Under the pieces are notes generated by a model. That model worked only from the letters and a program-made list of their open reading frames with translations, was not told the DNA's origin and did no database searches. A stretch of DNA of 62,033 nucleotides, from contig JAHJIQ010000057.1 in NCBI GenBank assembly GCA_018823285.1, positions 1 to 62,033 on the forward strand. Direction: 5' to 3'. The stretch comes from Pseudomonadota bacterium (GTDB lineage: Bacteria; Desulfobacterota; Desulfobulbia; Desulfobulbales; JAGXFP01). Each line of letters starts with the position of its first letter. The first letter of the stretch is position 1. Positions 9,601 through 16,639 of the stretch are shown here, in pieces. A program made the position numbers and the translations under genes.

Positions 9601-12271
9601 TGTCCTTTTCCATATTGATCGAAGCCATGTTCGCTTCGCTCTTGTTGCCGAGCGCGACGTTGGTTACCGCCTGGCCGGCGGCGGTATTCACCACAACCCC
9701 GAGAAGCTTGCTGTCCTTCATATCCATCGCGGCCATGTTCGCCTCGGTCTCGTTGCCGAGTGCGACATTGGTCACGGTCTGCCCCGCCGCGGTATTGACG
9801 TTCACCCCAAGGAGCTGGCTGTCCTTGATCGTCGTTGCCGCCATATTCGCTTTGGCTTTATTGCCGAGACCTACGTTGGTCATGGTCTGGCCACCGGCGG
9901 TATTGACCACAACCCCCAGCACGTCGCTTCCTTCAGCCTTGGTGGCGGCCATGTTGGCCTCGGTCTCGTTGCCCACCGCCACATTGGTCACCGTCTGCCC
10001 GGCGGCGGTGTTCACCGCAACCCCGAGCATCCTGCTGTCTTTCAGCTTGGTTGCGGCCATATTCGCTTCGGTCCGGTTGCCGACTCCGACGTTGGTCATG
10101 GTCTGACCACCTGCAGTATTGACCACAACGCCGAGCAGCTTGCTTCCCTCGACCTCGGTTGTTGCCATATTTGCCTTGGTCTCGTTACCAACTCCCACGT
10201 TGGTGACGGTTTTCCCTGCCGCGGTATTGACCAGCACGCCCAGCAGTTCACTGTCTTTCACCTTGGTTGCCGCCATGTTCGCTTCGGTGCGGTTTCCTAC
10301 CGCCACATTGGTCAGGGTGTCCGAGGCCGCGGTATTGACCATCACCCCGACTCCTCTGCTGCCTTCAATGCTGGTCGAGGCCATGTTGGCCTCGGTCCGG
10401 TTGCCGACCGCCACGTTGGTCAGGGTCTTGCCGGCCACCGTATTGACTGCAACCCCGATGAGTTTGCTGTCTTTCATACTGGTGGCCGCCATATCAGCCT
10501 TGACCTTGTTGCCCACGGAGACGTTCGTCACCGTATCCCCGGAAACGGTATTGACCGCGGCGCCAATAAACTGACTTCCCTCCATCCGGGTTGCCGCCAT
10601 GTTGGCGTCCGCTTCATTGCCCACCGCCACATTGGTCAAGGTTTTTCCTTGCACCGTATTGACAAAGGCGCCGATCGCCTGGCTGTCTTTGAGGTTGGTC
10701 GCACCCATATTGGCCCGGGTCCGGTTGCCGACCGCCACATTGGTGGTCGTGTCACCGGAGACGGTATTGACCGCAGCGCCAATCATCTGGCTGCCTTCCA
10801 TGCTCGTTGCAGCAAGATTGGCCTCAGTCTGGTTCCCAACCGCCACGTTGGTGAGGGTTTTACCCTTCAGAGTATTGACCGTGGCCCCAAGGAACTTGCT
10901 GTCCTCGGCGCGGGTTGCGGCCATCTCGGCCCGGGTCTTGTTCCCCACCGCAACATTGGTAATGGTATCAGCCTGCAGGGTATTGACCGAGGCGCCGACA
11001 AAGACACTGCCTTTGGTATTGGTTGAGGCCATGTTGGCATCGGTTTCGTTGCCGACGGCGACATTGGTCAGGGTTTTCCCTTCCACTTTATTGACGGCAC
11101 CACCCACAAAAACGCTGTCTTTCATATTGGTCGAAGCCATATTGGCATTGACCTTGTTTCCTACCGCAACATTGGTGACGGTCTCGCCTTTCAGATTATT
11201 GACTGCAGCGCCAACCATCACACTGCCGTCGACATTGGTTGAGGCCAGGTTGGCGTTCGCCCGGTTGCCCACCGCGACATTGGTGATGGTTTTCCCTTCC
11301 AGGGTATTGACCGCAGCGCCGACAACGACACTGTCTTTCACCTTTGTTGAACCGAGGTTGGCATTGCTTTTATTGCCGACCGCAACATTGGTGATCGTCT
11401 CGCTCTTGACGTTATTGGTCAAAACTCCGACGACTTTACTGTCTTTCACCCCGATGGAGGCCAGGTCGGCATTGGTCTCATTGCCGACCGCAACATTGGT
11501 TACCGTTTTGCCTTCCAGAGTATTTGCCGCCTTGCCGACAAAAAGGCTGCCCTCCACAGTGGAAGACCCCATATTGGCGCTCGTTTTATTGCCGACCGCG
11601 ACATTGGTGACGGTCTTGCCCTTGACCGTGTTGTCGAACAGGCCGACCACCTTGCCGTCTTTCACATTTGTCGAGGCCATATTGGCCCTGGTTTCGTTGC
11701 CGACCGCAACATTGGTGAGGGTGTCGCCTTCCAGATTGTTGTTGACCTTGCCGACAAAGATACTCCCAGAAACATTGGTCGAGGCAAGGTTGGCATCCGT
11801 TTTGTTGCCGACCGCCACGTTGGTGATGGTCTTGCCGGTGGCCTTGGTGGTGAAATTACCGAGGACCGTGCTGTCCTTGATCCCGGTTGAAGCGGTATTG
11901 GCCTTGCTTTCGTTGCCCACCGCAACGTTGGTAATGGTCTTGCCTTCAATGGCATTGGTGATGTCACCACGCATCTTCGTGTTGTCGAGACTGGTGGCGA
12001 CCAGATTCGCGTCGGTCTTGTTGCCGACCGCAACATTGGTCAGGGTCTCTCCCTTCAGGGTGTTCGTGACCGTACCCGTGTATTTGCTGTCCTTGACCGC
12101 CACCGACCCCATTCGGGCCTTGGTGTCTTTACCGACGGAAACATTCGCCGACTTGCTCGCTTCAAGGGTGTTGTTGATTGTGCCGTCGACAGTAGATTCA
12201 GATCTGCCGGCTATCGGGCTCAGGAGTAAAAACAGGGACACGGCCACAGAGATCTCGGTTAACTTTCTCAT
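6677..12271 (-). CDS. Giant exported protein of about 50 tandem 35/36-residue repeats
   Basis: The gene encodes about 1864 residues. A signal peptide (about residues 1-26, ending near GRSES) is followed by roughly 50 tandem units with core TNVAVGN...ANMAAT...S...GAAVNT. Units are 36 residues in the N-terminal two thirds and mostly 35 in the last third, where TNVAVGN becomes LNVAVGN. The chain is rich in Asn, Ala, Val, Gly and Thr and nearly free of aromatic residues, and I saw no Cys. Regular Asn and Gly positions suggest a beta-solenoid or stacked-strand fibre, possibly a surface or matrix protein. No LPXTG, autotransporter barrel or other anchor is visible at the C-terminus. I do not recognise a named family. 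The start chosen is the ATG at 12271, which has AAGGA 7 nt upstream; the in-frame ATG at 12277 is too close to that site. Confidence 0.85.
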   Translation of the reverse strand: MRKLTEISVAVSLFLLLSPIAGRSESTVDGTINNTLEASKSANVSVGKDTKARMGSVAVKDSKYTGTVTNTLKGETLTNVAVGNKTDANLVATSLDNTKMRGDITNAIEGKTITNVAVGNESKANTASTGIKDSTVLGNFTTKATGKTITNVAVGNKTDANLASTNVSGSIFVGKVNNNLEGDTLTNVAVGNETRANMASTNVKDGKVVGLFDNTVKGKTVTNVAVGNKTSANMGSSTVEGSLFVGKAANTLEGKTVTNVAVGNETNADLASIGVKDSKVVGVLTNNVKSETITNVAVGNKSNANLGSTKVKDSVVVGAAVNTLEGKTITNVAVGNRANANLASTNVDGSVMVGAAVNNLKGETVTNVAVGNKVNANMASTNMKDSVFVGGAVNKVEGKTLTNVAVGNETDANMASTNTKGSVFVGASVNTLQADTITNVAVGNKTRAEMAATRAEDSKFLGATVNTLKGKTLTNVAVGNQTEANLAATSMEGSQMIGAAVNTVSGDTTTNVAVGNRTRANMGATNLKDSQAIGAFVNTVQGKTLTNVAVGNEADANMAATRMEGSQFIGAAVNTVSGDTVTNVSVGNKVKADMAATSMKDSKLIGVAVNTVAGKTLTNVAVGNRTEANMASTSIEGSRGVGVMVNTAASDTLTNVAVGNRTEANMAATKVKDSELLGVLVNTAAGKTVTNVGVGNETKANMATTEVEGSKLLGVVVNTAGGQTMTNVGVGNRTEANMAATKLKDSRMLGVAVNTAAGQTVTNVAVGNETEANMAATKAEGSDVLGVVVNTAGGQTMTNVGLGNKAKANMAATTIKDSQLLGVNVNTAAGQTVTNVALGNETEANMAAMDMKDSKLLGVVVNTAAGQAVTNVALGNKSEANMASINMEKDSKLMGINVNTVGGQAMTNVALGNEAKANMASMGMKGSEFIGAAVNTAAGQAVTNVSLGNKTDANMAAVNMEGSKAGALLVNTVGGQVMTNVALGNETKANMASVNMKDSKLIGAAVNTAAGQVVTNVGLGNRTEANMASVNLAKGSDVKGLMVNTAGGQVVTNVALGNETTANMSSVNMKDSKLIGAAINTSGGQVVTNVALGNRTEANMAATNMEKGSQLVGANINTAGGWIMTNVGVGNETRANMAATNMESSRLTGAAINTAAGAVVVNVGVGNKVDASQASINMRGSQLTGAAINTAAGAGPINVGVGNQVAASQAALNMKESNLTGAAINTVAGGGMINVGVGNRVEANMAAIKMENSRLTGAAINTVAGDSAMNVGVGNEVEANQAALKMKNSQLTGAAVNTVIAAGGANNIAVGNRAEANMAATKMENSKLVGAAINTVAGANLNVAVGNRVEANQAAVKMENSKLTGAAVNTVAGANLNVAVGNRAEANQAAVKMKNSTLTGAAVNTVAGANLNVAVGNRVEANQGALQMENSTLKGAAVNTVAGGALNVAVGNRAEANQAATKLKDSTLSGAAVNTVAGAALNVGVGNRVEANQAAVKLEGSNFKGAAVNTVAGAALNVGVGNQVEANQATLKMKNSNFQGAAVNTVAGAALNVGVGNRAEANQAAIKLEGSNFKGNAVNTAAGAALNVAVGNRVEANQAALKMQNSNFTGNAVNTAAGAALNVAVGNRAEANQAATKISNSNVRGNITNTAAGAALNVAVGNQVEANQAATKISGSNVAGNITNTVGGAALNVAVGNRATANQAATNISNSNVQGNIKNTVGGAALNVAVGNRVEANMGSTNIRNSNVAGNVTTSVAGGAANIAVGNRATANMGAVQIENSNVRGNVSARVKGAGALNVAVGSGAEANSGAVIIQNGSNVNGNVSVVSGKGITVNDIDSPLSFGQNINISAGSGKSNKNSVIMK

Positions 12272-12319
12272 ATTCATTTCCTTGGGATGGATTTTTCTGG
12301 CTCACCTCTCTCATGTCAG

Positions 12320-12348
12320 ATAGTGACAGTTCACCAATATTCTGTCAA
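12320..12348 (-). promoter_or_regulatory. Candidate promoter of the giant repeat gene
   Basis: On the minus strand a perfect TTGACA (12343-12348) is followed after 17 nt by a weak CACTAT (12320-12325), about 50 nt before the gene start. TGTCA/TGACA half-sites at 12315-12319, 12324-12328 and 12343-12347 make overlapping short palindromes that could be an operator. The -35 is good and the -10 is poor, so this is tentative. Confidence 0.4.
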
Positions 12349-12480
12349 TACGAATAAGGAACAAATACACCTTTCCGAGTTTGGCTAATCTCCCGATAAT
12401 AAAGGGGTTTCGGCGATTTTTTCTTGCATGTGTTCGACAAGAAGCCAGAAGCCAGGAGTCAGAAGCCAGGAGAAAAGCAT

Positions 12481-12604
12481 AAAGCTTAAGTTGAGCAGCG
12501 TGCCTGCTTATACGAAACTTATGCCCCCTGGGCGAAAGCGAGATTGCGAGACATCGAGACTTATCCCCCTCAAGGCGGTACTGGAGTGAGTACCCGAAGG
12601 AAGA
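12481..12604. repeat. Dispersed intergenic repeat, copy A
   Basis: This copy has the modules AAAGCTTAAGTTGAGCAG, then CTGCTTATACGAAACTTAT, then GAGACATCGAGACTTAT, then CCCTCAAGG with GGTACT/AGTACC, ending GTACCCGAAGG. Close relatives occur elsewhere in the window. It fills the 414-nt space between the giant gene and the downstream kinase. Just before it (about 12441-12472) is a short direct repeat of AGAAGCCAGGA. Confidence 0.8.
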
Positions 12605-12691
12605 AAATAACCGGATAGCCTGTTGACTTTCGAAAATCACTCATTCATCATATTGATAGGGGAATGCGTCATTCAGATATGAGAGAGAGAA

Positions 12692-13825
12692 ATGGAAACA
12701 CACTTCGCCAGTCCGGAAAGAGCCGATGCTTCCGAGCTTGAACAAATGGTCCTCAGCATCAACCGGAACCCGGTCATTGATGGCCTGATGCAGAGCGTCG
12801 GCGGCCTGCTTGCCGTACTAAACCAGCACCGGCAGATTCTGGCGGTGAACGACACCCTGCTGAAAATGCTTGGCTTTGAAAATGCCGATACAATTCTTGG
12901 TCTCAGACCCGGTGAGGCAATCAACTGCATTCATGCCCACGAAATGCCCGGCGGCTGCGGCACCAGCCAGCACTGTTCTTCATGCGGGGCGGCGATTTCC
13001 ATTGTTTCAGCGCTCTCTTCCAACGAAACCATGGAGAAAACCTGCGCCGCCACCGTTGCAAAGAATGACGAGATTGCTGAAATCTGTTTCAAGGTCAGGG
13101 CCTCCCCCCTACACATCGACGACAATCTCTTCATCCTCCTCTTCCTGCAAGACATCACCTCCCAGGAGGAATGGGCCGCTCTGGAAAGGACTTTTTTCCA
13201 CGACATCAACAACATCGTCACCAGCCTCGCCGGAAACGCCGCAATGCTTGAACTGCAGGACGGCAACCTCGACCCCGGCATGGCCGGGCAGATCCGGATG
13301 CTTTCTCTGCGGCTGGCCAAGGAAGTTGCCATCCAGGGAGTCCTGGCGAAGAGCTCCGGCGGCAGAAACTACCGTGTTTCCCTGCAGGGGATATCCATCC
13401 GCCAGCTCTTCACCGAACTCGGCCAGTTCTTCACCAGCCACCCCGCCTCGAAAGACATCACGCTGCTTCTGCCGGAAAAATATCCGGTTGACACCATCAA
13501 AACGGATTACTGCCTGCTCCTCAGAATCCTGACCAACATGCTGGTCAACGCCATGGAGGCATCCAAAGAAGGCGATACCATTACCCTCGGCTTTGAAATG
13601 GGCGATGATCACGCGACCTTTTCGGTCAACAACCGGCAGACGATTCCGGAGAATATCACCTGCCGGATTTTTCAACGGCATTTCAGTACCAAATCGGGAA
13701 ACGGCCGGGGGATAGGCACTTACTCGATGAAGCTGTTCGGGGAAAAATACCTGCGCGGCAAAGTCACCTTTTCCACGTCGAACGAGAATGGAACCACCTT
13801 CAGACTGGCTTTGCCAAAGAGCTAG
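12692..13825 (+). CDS. Soluble PAS histidine kinase with cysteine cluster
   Basis: This 377-residue protein has no membrane segment. A PAS-type sensor domain (about 28-155) carries cysteines C79, C89, C95, C98, C118 and C132. The group C89-x5-C95-x2-C98 within GGCGTSQHCSSCGA looks suited to metal, heme or redox sensing. The histidine kinase core follows with FFHDINNIV (H170 as likely phospho-acceptor), the N-box LTNMLVNAMEAS and the G-box GNGRGIGTYSMKLF. It is transcribed away from the giant gene and converges on sbtM, with no partner regulator next to it. GAGAGAG precedes the ATG. Confidence 0.8.
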   Translation: METHFASPERADASELEQMVLSINRNPVIDGLMQSVGGLLAVLNQHRQILAVNDTLLKMLGFENADTILGLRPGEAINCIHAHEMPGGCGTSQHCSSCGAAISIVSALSSNETMEKTCAATVAKNDEIAEICFKVRASPLHIDDNLFILLFLQDITSQEEWAALERTFFHDINNIVTSLAGNAAMLELQDGNLDPGMAGQIRMLSLRLAKEVAIQGVLAKSSGGRNYRVSLQGISIRQLFTELGQFFTSHPASKDITLLLPEKYPVDTIKTDYCLLLRILTNMLVNAMEASKEGDTITLGFEMGDDHATFSVNNRQTIPENITCRIFQRHFSTKSGNGRGIGTYSMKLFGEKYLRGKVTFSTSNENGTTFRLALPKS

Positions 13826-13843
13826 TTGGCGCGAAAGGGAAGA

Positions 13844-15436
13844 TCACTCTTTCAGAAAACAATAGGGATCACGATCTTTTCCGATATCGAGGCCGAATCC
13901 ATAGCCCACCGCCTGACAGCCGCCGCAGACCGGCCTGATCCGGCAGCCGTCGCATGACCTGCTGCCCTGCCGGTAGCGTTCAGCGGCTTCGGAATCAAAG
14001 ATCTCGCCCAGACTCTGCTCCAGAATATTGCCGACCAGGGAAGGAAGCTTCCGGCAGGCATGGACCTCACCATCGGGCAACAGGGTGATAAAATTAAACG
14101 CCGCCCCGCAACCATATCCGGTGCAGCCGCCGATAGGTTTTTTCCCCTCTTCCATTCTGAGCAGGTTGAACAGATTGTCTTTCAACCGCATGACCGGATT
14201 CTTCATCGCTGCACCCTGATACCTGGCGAGAAAATCACGAAACCCATCCGGGTCACAGGAGTAGAGACTCGCCCCCTCACCGACCATCGCCAACCGGTTG
14301 AAGGTGAATGAATCAACCCGCCCCTTCAACATCTCACCCAGGGGAATCACCTGCTCCTGATTGTCCCTGGTCAGAGTCAGCATGACCATTGAATAGATCC
14401 CAAGCTCCTTGAGTATTTCCAGAAACGCCATGATCCGTTCAAAATGGCCCTCCCCCCGGATATAATCATTGTGCTCGGCGAGCCCTTCAAGGCTCACCTG
14501 AAAAAAAGCAGGGTGCTGGATTCCGATCAATTCCTCCAGAATCTCTTTTTTTGCGGGATTGCCGAGAATCCCGATCGCCAGCCCACGGTCGGCGGCTGCC
14601 CGGTACAGGTCTTTAAAATAAGGATACAGCAGGGGATTCCCGCCTGAAAATGAAACCTGCCCGTCCACATGACGGTTCCGGCAGAACTCCCGGAAATCAT
14701 CGAGCACCGCTATCCCCTGTTCCAGATCAAGAGTGTCCCGGCGTGACCGGTCATAACAATGACGGCAGTGAAGATCGCAGGCCTGGGTCAGATGCCACTG
14801 GAGAGTGAAGGCGTCGATGGTCGAATACTTCTCCTTTTCGGCAAGACATCCTTCCGGGAAAAAACCATCACCTCTTTTTATTGCCGAGGGCGGTGACAGC
14901 ACCGTTTCACTTTCCACGCCTCCGGCAATAGCCAGATCAATGGCGCCTATCGGCAGTCCGCCCGCCAGGGCGGCATCTGCCGGCGATATGTTTTCCAGAA
15001 CCAGTTTAAGCACCAGCAGATCTTCATCTGTGGCAACCTTGCAGCAGGGTTCATCCTGACCGGATTTCTTCCAGACCATCACCACCTGCCGACCTTCCTC
15101 CGGCACACCGTCCTTTGGTAAAATCAGGTCCGGCAAACCCTGCCAGGACAGCTCGAGAACAGTCAGCGACGGATTGATCTGAAAACCATCTGCAGGCGGC
15201 GTCAGGTCAAAATCAGTCTCGCCAACCCCTTTCAGCGCCAGTTCCAACCGGCAGAGATCAGCAACGAAAGGAGGAACAACTGATTTTTCAGCCAGGGAAG
15301 CAAAGAAGTCGGGGAGGTTGTTGCTGTCTGGGATTTCGGAAAAGCTCCCCGCCGCCGGCTCCGGCAATTTCTTGTCCAGAAACCGGCAGCAGGAGGGGCA
15401 GTGTTTGCGGATCGTTTCGATGGTCATCGTCTGCAT
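13844..15436 (-). CDS. sbtM: Radical SAM/SPASM peptide maturase, SbtM-type (thio(seleno)oxazole)
   Basis: This 530-residue enzyme has a roughly 205-residue N-terminal domain that starts with a CPSCC cluster. The radical SAM core follows, with ACDLHCRHC (C220, C224, C227 for the 4Fe-4S cluster). A SPASM C-terminus has cysteines in GGCTGYGCG, VHACRK, SCDGC, VCGGC and the final YCF for auxiliary clusters. The layout fits the maturases annotated as selenobiotic/SbtM, which act on short precursors containing Cys or selenocysteine. Such a precursor, sbtA, lies 306 nt upstream on the same strand, which strongly supports the call. The start is tentative, since the only upstream purine box comes from repeat copy B. 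The exact modification made here is not known from sequence. Confidence 0.78.
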   Translation of the reverse strand: MQTMTIETIRKHCPSCCRFLDKKLPEPAAGSFSEIPDSNNLPDFFASLAEKSVVPPFVADLCRLELALKGVGETDFDLTPPADGFQINPSLTVLELSWQGLPDLILPKDGVPEEGRQVVMVWKKSGQDEPCCKVATDEDLLVLKLVLENISPADAALAGGLPIGAIDLAIAGGVESETVLSPPSAIKRGDGFFPEGCLAEKEKYSTIDAFTLQWHLTQACDLHCRHCYDRSRRDTLDLEQGIAVLDDFREFCRNRHVDGQVSFSGGNPLLYPYFKDLYRAAADRGLAIGILGNPAKKEILEELIGIQHPAFFQVSLEGLAEHNDYIRGEGHFERIMAFLEILKELGIYSMVMLTLTRDNQEQVIPLGEMLKGRVDSFTFNRLAMVGEGASLYSCDPDGFRDFLARYQGAAMKNPVMRLKDNLFNLLRMEEGKKPIGGCTGYGCGAAFNFITLLPDGEVHACRKLPSLVGNILEQSLGEIFDSEAAERYRQGSRSCDGCRIRPVCGGCQAVGYGFGLDIGKDRDPYCFLKE

Positions 15437-15446
15437 ATGGAAATAC

Positions 15447-15580
15447 TTTCACCCTTCGGGTATAAGTCTCGATGTCTCGCAGGCTCGCTTTCGCCCAGGG
15501 GGCATAAGTTTCGTAGAAGCAGGCACGCTGCTTAACGTAACTAATCGGTATGAGCAGACGATCTGCTCGACTCAGCTTTA
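15447..15580. repeat. Dispersed intergenic repeat, copy B
   Basis: This is the minus-strand orientation of the family: GAGCAG-N5-CTGCTC hairpin, a second AAGCAG box, GAAACTTATGCCCCCTGGG, GAGACATCGAGACTTATACCC and GAAGGGTGAAA. It fills most of the gap between sbtA and sbtM. Its GAAGGGTGAAA end lies about 10 nt before the sbtM ATG, so it may take part in sbtM translation or processing of a joint transcript. Confidence 0.8.
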
Positions 15581-15701
15581 ACTCCTTCACCGGGATCAGG
15601 ATTAGAGAAAACCACATTCAGCAGCCATCGATCCAATCAACTCTTCATGTCCCGAGATCCGGCAGGAAAACCTCCGCCGGAATGGTGCTTACTTCAAACG
15701 T

Positions 15702-15720
15702 TGAGTGCAAACTGCACTCA
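15702..15720. other. Small perfect hairpin 3' of sbtA
   Basis: TGAGTGCA and TGCACTCA (8-bp arms, 3-nt loop) lie just downstream of the second SECIS-like element. There is no T-run. It could trim or stabilise the sbtA message ahead of sbtM. Confidence 0.5.
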
Positions 15721-15721
15721 T

Positions 15722-15752
15722 TCCCATGCAACCCGTACCGGGTTACTTGGGA
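15722..15752 (-). promoter_or_regulatory. SECIS-like hairpin for the second UGA of sbtA
   Basis: On the minus strand, five bases after the UGA at 15760-15758, the RNA can pair UCCCA with UGGGA. After a 3x3 internal loop AACCC pairs with GGGUU, closing the apical loop GGUAC. The apical loop begins 19 nt after the UGA and starts with G, within the limits known for bacterial SECIS elements. The hairpin spans the UAA stop codon. Confidence 0.65.
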
Positions 15753-15952
15753 TTCGTTCACCCGCTTGGCTTTGGAGCCGGCGGGGGAACTTTGGCCGCG
15801 TCAGTGCCACCTGCACTGGACTTGGTGTCGGTTCAGCCGCTGGCGCTGCCGCCAGTCGTTTTGGCACAGCCGGAAAGTGCAAGTCCGGCCCCACCCATGA
15901 GTGCCACCAGGCTGAGCCCGGCAAGCATCTTTTTCAGGTCTTTACGATCCAT
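15743..15952 (-). CDS. sbtA: SbtA-type selenopeptide precursor with two in-frame UGA codons
   Basis: Starting at ATG 15952 (AGGAG 6 nt upstream), the frame runs 69 codons to a UAA at 15743-15745, with UGA at codon 40 (15835-15833) and codon 65 (15760-15758). Both UGAs sit in the same context, SG-U-T-[D/N]-x-K, and each is followed by a SECIS-like hairpin, so both are read here as selenocysteine. The N-terminus is MDRKDLKKMLAGLSLVALMG, then a hydrophobic stretch and LSGC (C29), which resembles a lipobox. The C-terminal half is Gly/Ser/Lys/Pro-rich. The KDLKK leader and the neighbouring radical SAM maturase fit the SbtA precursors of thio(seleno)oxazole peptides. Reading UGA as stop would leave only 39 residues, so ordinary gene callers miss it. 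Confidence 0.75.
15802..15818 (-). promoter_or_regulatory. SECIS-like hairpin for the first UGA of sbtA
   Basis: On the minus strand, 14 nt after the UGA at 15835-15833, CAGUGC pairs perfectly with GCACUG around the loop AGGUG. The apical loop starts 21 nt after the UGA and has G in its second position, as bacterial SECIS elements usually do. The hairpin is entirely inside the coding frame. Confidence 0.6.
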
Positions 15953-16076
15953 ACTTATCTCCTATTACATGTTAACAGGAAACTACTCTGCCTTCCTTCC
16001 CGGTCAGGAAATGCAGCGCCAGACAAGGCCGGAGGGAAGAGCGCTCTACCCTGAAACCCAGGCCATGTCCACTCAC

Positions 16077-16104
16077 ACTATCAATTCCTTCATGATCCTG
16101 TCAA
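16077..16104 (-). promoter_or_regulatory. Candidate promoter of sbtA
   Basis: On the minus strand TTGACA (16099-16104) is followed after 16 nt by GATAGT (16077-16082). This would give an untranslated leader of about 115-120 nt before sbtA. A CTGTCA/TGACAG inverted pair surrounds the -35. Confidence 0.4.
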
Positions 16105-16159
16105 TAAGAACAGTTCCTGACAGATCACCCTCTCAACAATATTAAGTCAACATAAAGAT

Positions 16160-16174
16160 ATCATTGAGAATGAT
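16160..16174. promoter_or_regulatory. Fur-like palindrome between sbtA and the YedF-like gene
   Basis: The perfect palindrome ATCATT-GAG-AATGAT lies in the divergent spacer, about 72 nt before the YedF-like gene. It resembles half-sites of Fur-family operators (Fur, Zur, PerR). A selenium- or iron-linked role is only a guess. Confidence 0.35.
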
Positions 16175-16245
16175 TTATCTTTTCACACCTCTTCGGGAAG
16201 GGTAAGTTGGGAGAATCATGAATTGAAAATATTGTGGAGGATCAA

Positions 16246-16605
16246 ATGACTGAACAACTGAAAACAAACGCCTGCCTGGTCATCTATATCAATTCCGAAT
16301 CCATCGGGTCGGGAGATTCCGGCCTGGGGAAAACCCTGATGGGTGCCTATATGGAAACCCTGAGCCATTCGATCAACGAGATATCTCACATTATCCTGAT
16401 CAACTCGGGAGTAAAACTTGCCTGCAAAGGGTCTCCTGTTGCCGATGACCTGAAGGCCTTTGCCGAGGTCGGGGTCAGGATTCTCTCCTGCGGAACATGC
16501 CTGAAATTCTATGGGATCAAAGACCGCCTGGAAGCGGGCGAGGTTTCAAACATGGTCACGATCGTCGACACACTGAAAAAAGCAGGGAAAGTGTTAAGCC
16601 CGTGA
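16246..16605 (+). CDS. DsrE-fold selenium-associated protein (YedF C-terminal domain type)
   Basis: This 119-residue single-domain protein has ESIGSGDSGLGKTLMGAYME at 18-37, C60 in KLACKGSP, and C82-G-T-C85 followed by LKFYGIKDRL. This pattern matches the C-terminal DsrE-like domain of the YedF proteins tied to selenium metabolism in many anaerobes. The usual N-terminal TusA-like domain is absent. CGTC could carry sulfane sulfur or selenium. It is transcribed divergently from sbtA, so the context is a selenopeptide cluster and it may supply or sense activated selenium. The start chosen is ATG 16246, with GGAGG 5 nt upstream; an in-frame GTG at 16234 overlaps that site. Confidence 0.75.
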   Translation: MTEQLKTNACLVIYINSESIGSGDSGLGKTLMGAYMETLSHSINEISHIILINSGVKLACKGSPVADDLKAFAEVGVRILSCGTCLKFYGIKDRLEAGEVSNMVTIVDTLKKAGKVLSP

Positions 16606-16610
16606 GGATG

Positions 16611-16639
16611 GAAAAATCTTTTGCGGTTCTGGATTTTTC
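16611..16639. terminator. A/T-rich hairpin between convergent genes
   Basis: GAAAAATC (16611-16618) and GATTTTTC (16632-16639) form an 8-bp stem around a 13-nt loop between the YedF-like and Slp genes, which converge here. The A/T-rich stem would supply U-rich ends on both strands. It is a weak bidirectional terminator candidate. Confidence 0.35.

Noticed and set aside
6677..12271. Assignment of the giant repeat protein as a curlin or a trimeric autotransporter
   Set aside because: The units do not show the Ser-x5-Gln-x-Gly-x4-Asn-x5-Gln curlin pattern, and there is no YadA-like anchor at the C-terminus.
10599..12323. A 574-codon open frame on the plus strand over the giant repeat gene, and several others up to 228 codons
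   Set aside because: They are antisense shadows: the 108-bp repeat keeps the opposite frame free of stops. The minus-strand product has a signal peptide, coherent repeats and a ribosome site, while the plus-strand products have none.
15718..15924. 68-codon minus-strand open frame in the sbtA region
   Set aside because: It is a different frame with no ribosome site. The sbtA frame has a ribosome site, a hydrophobic leader, repeated UGA context and hairpins.
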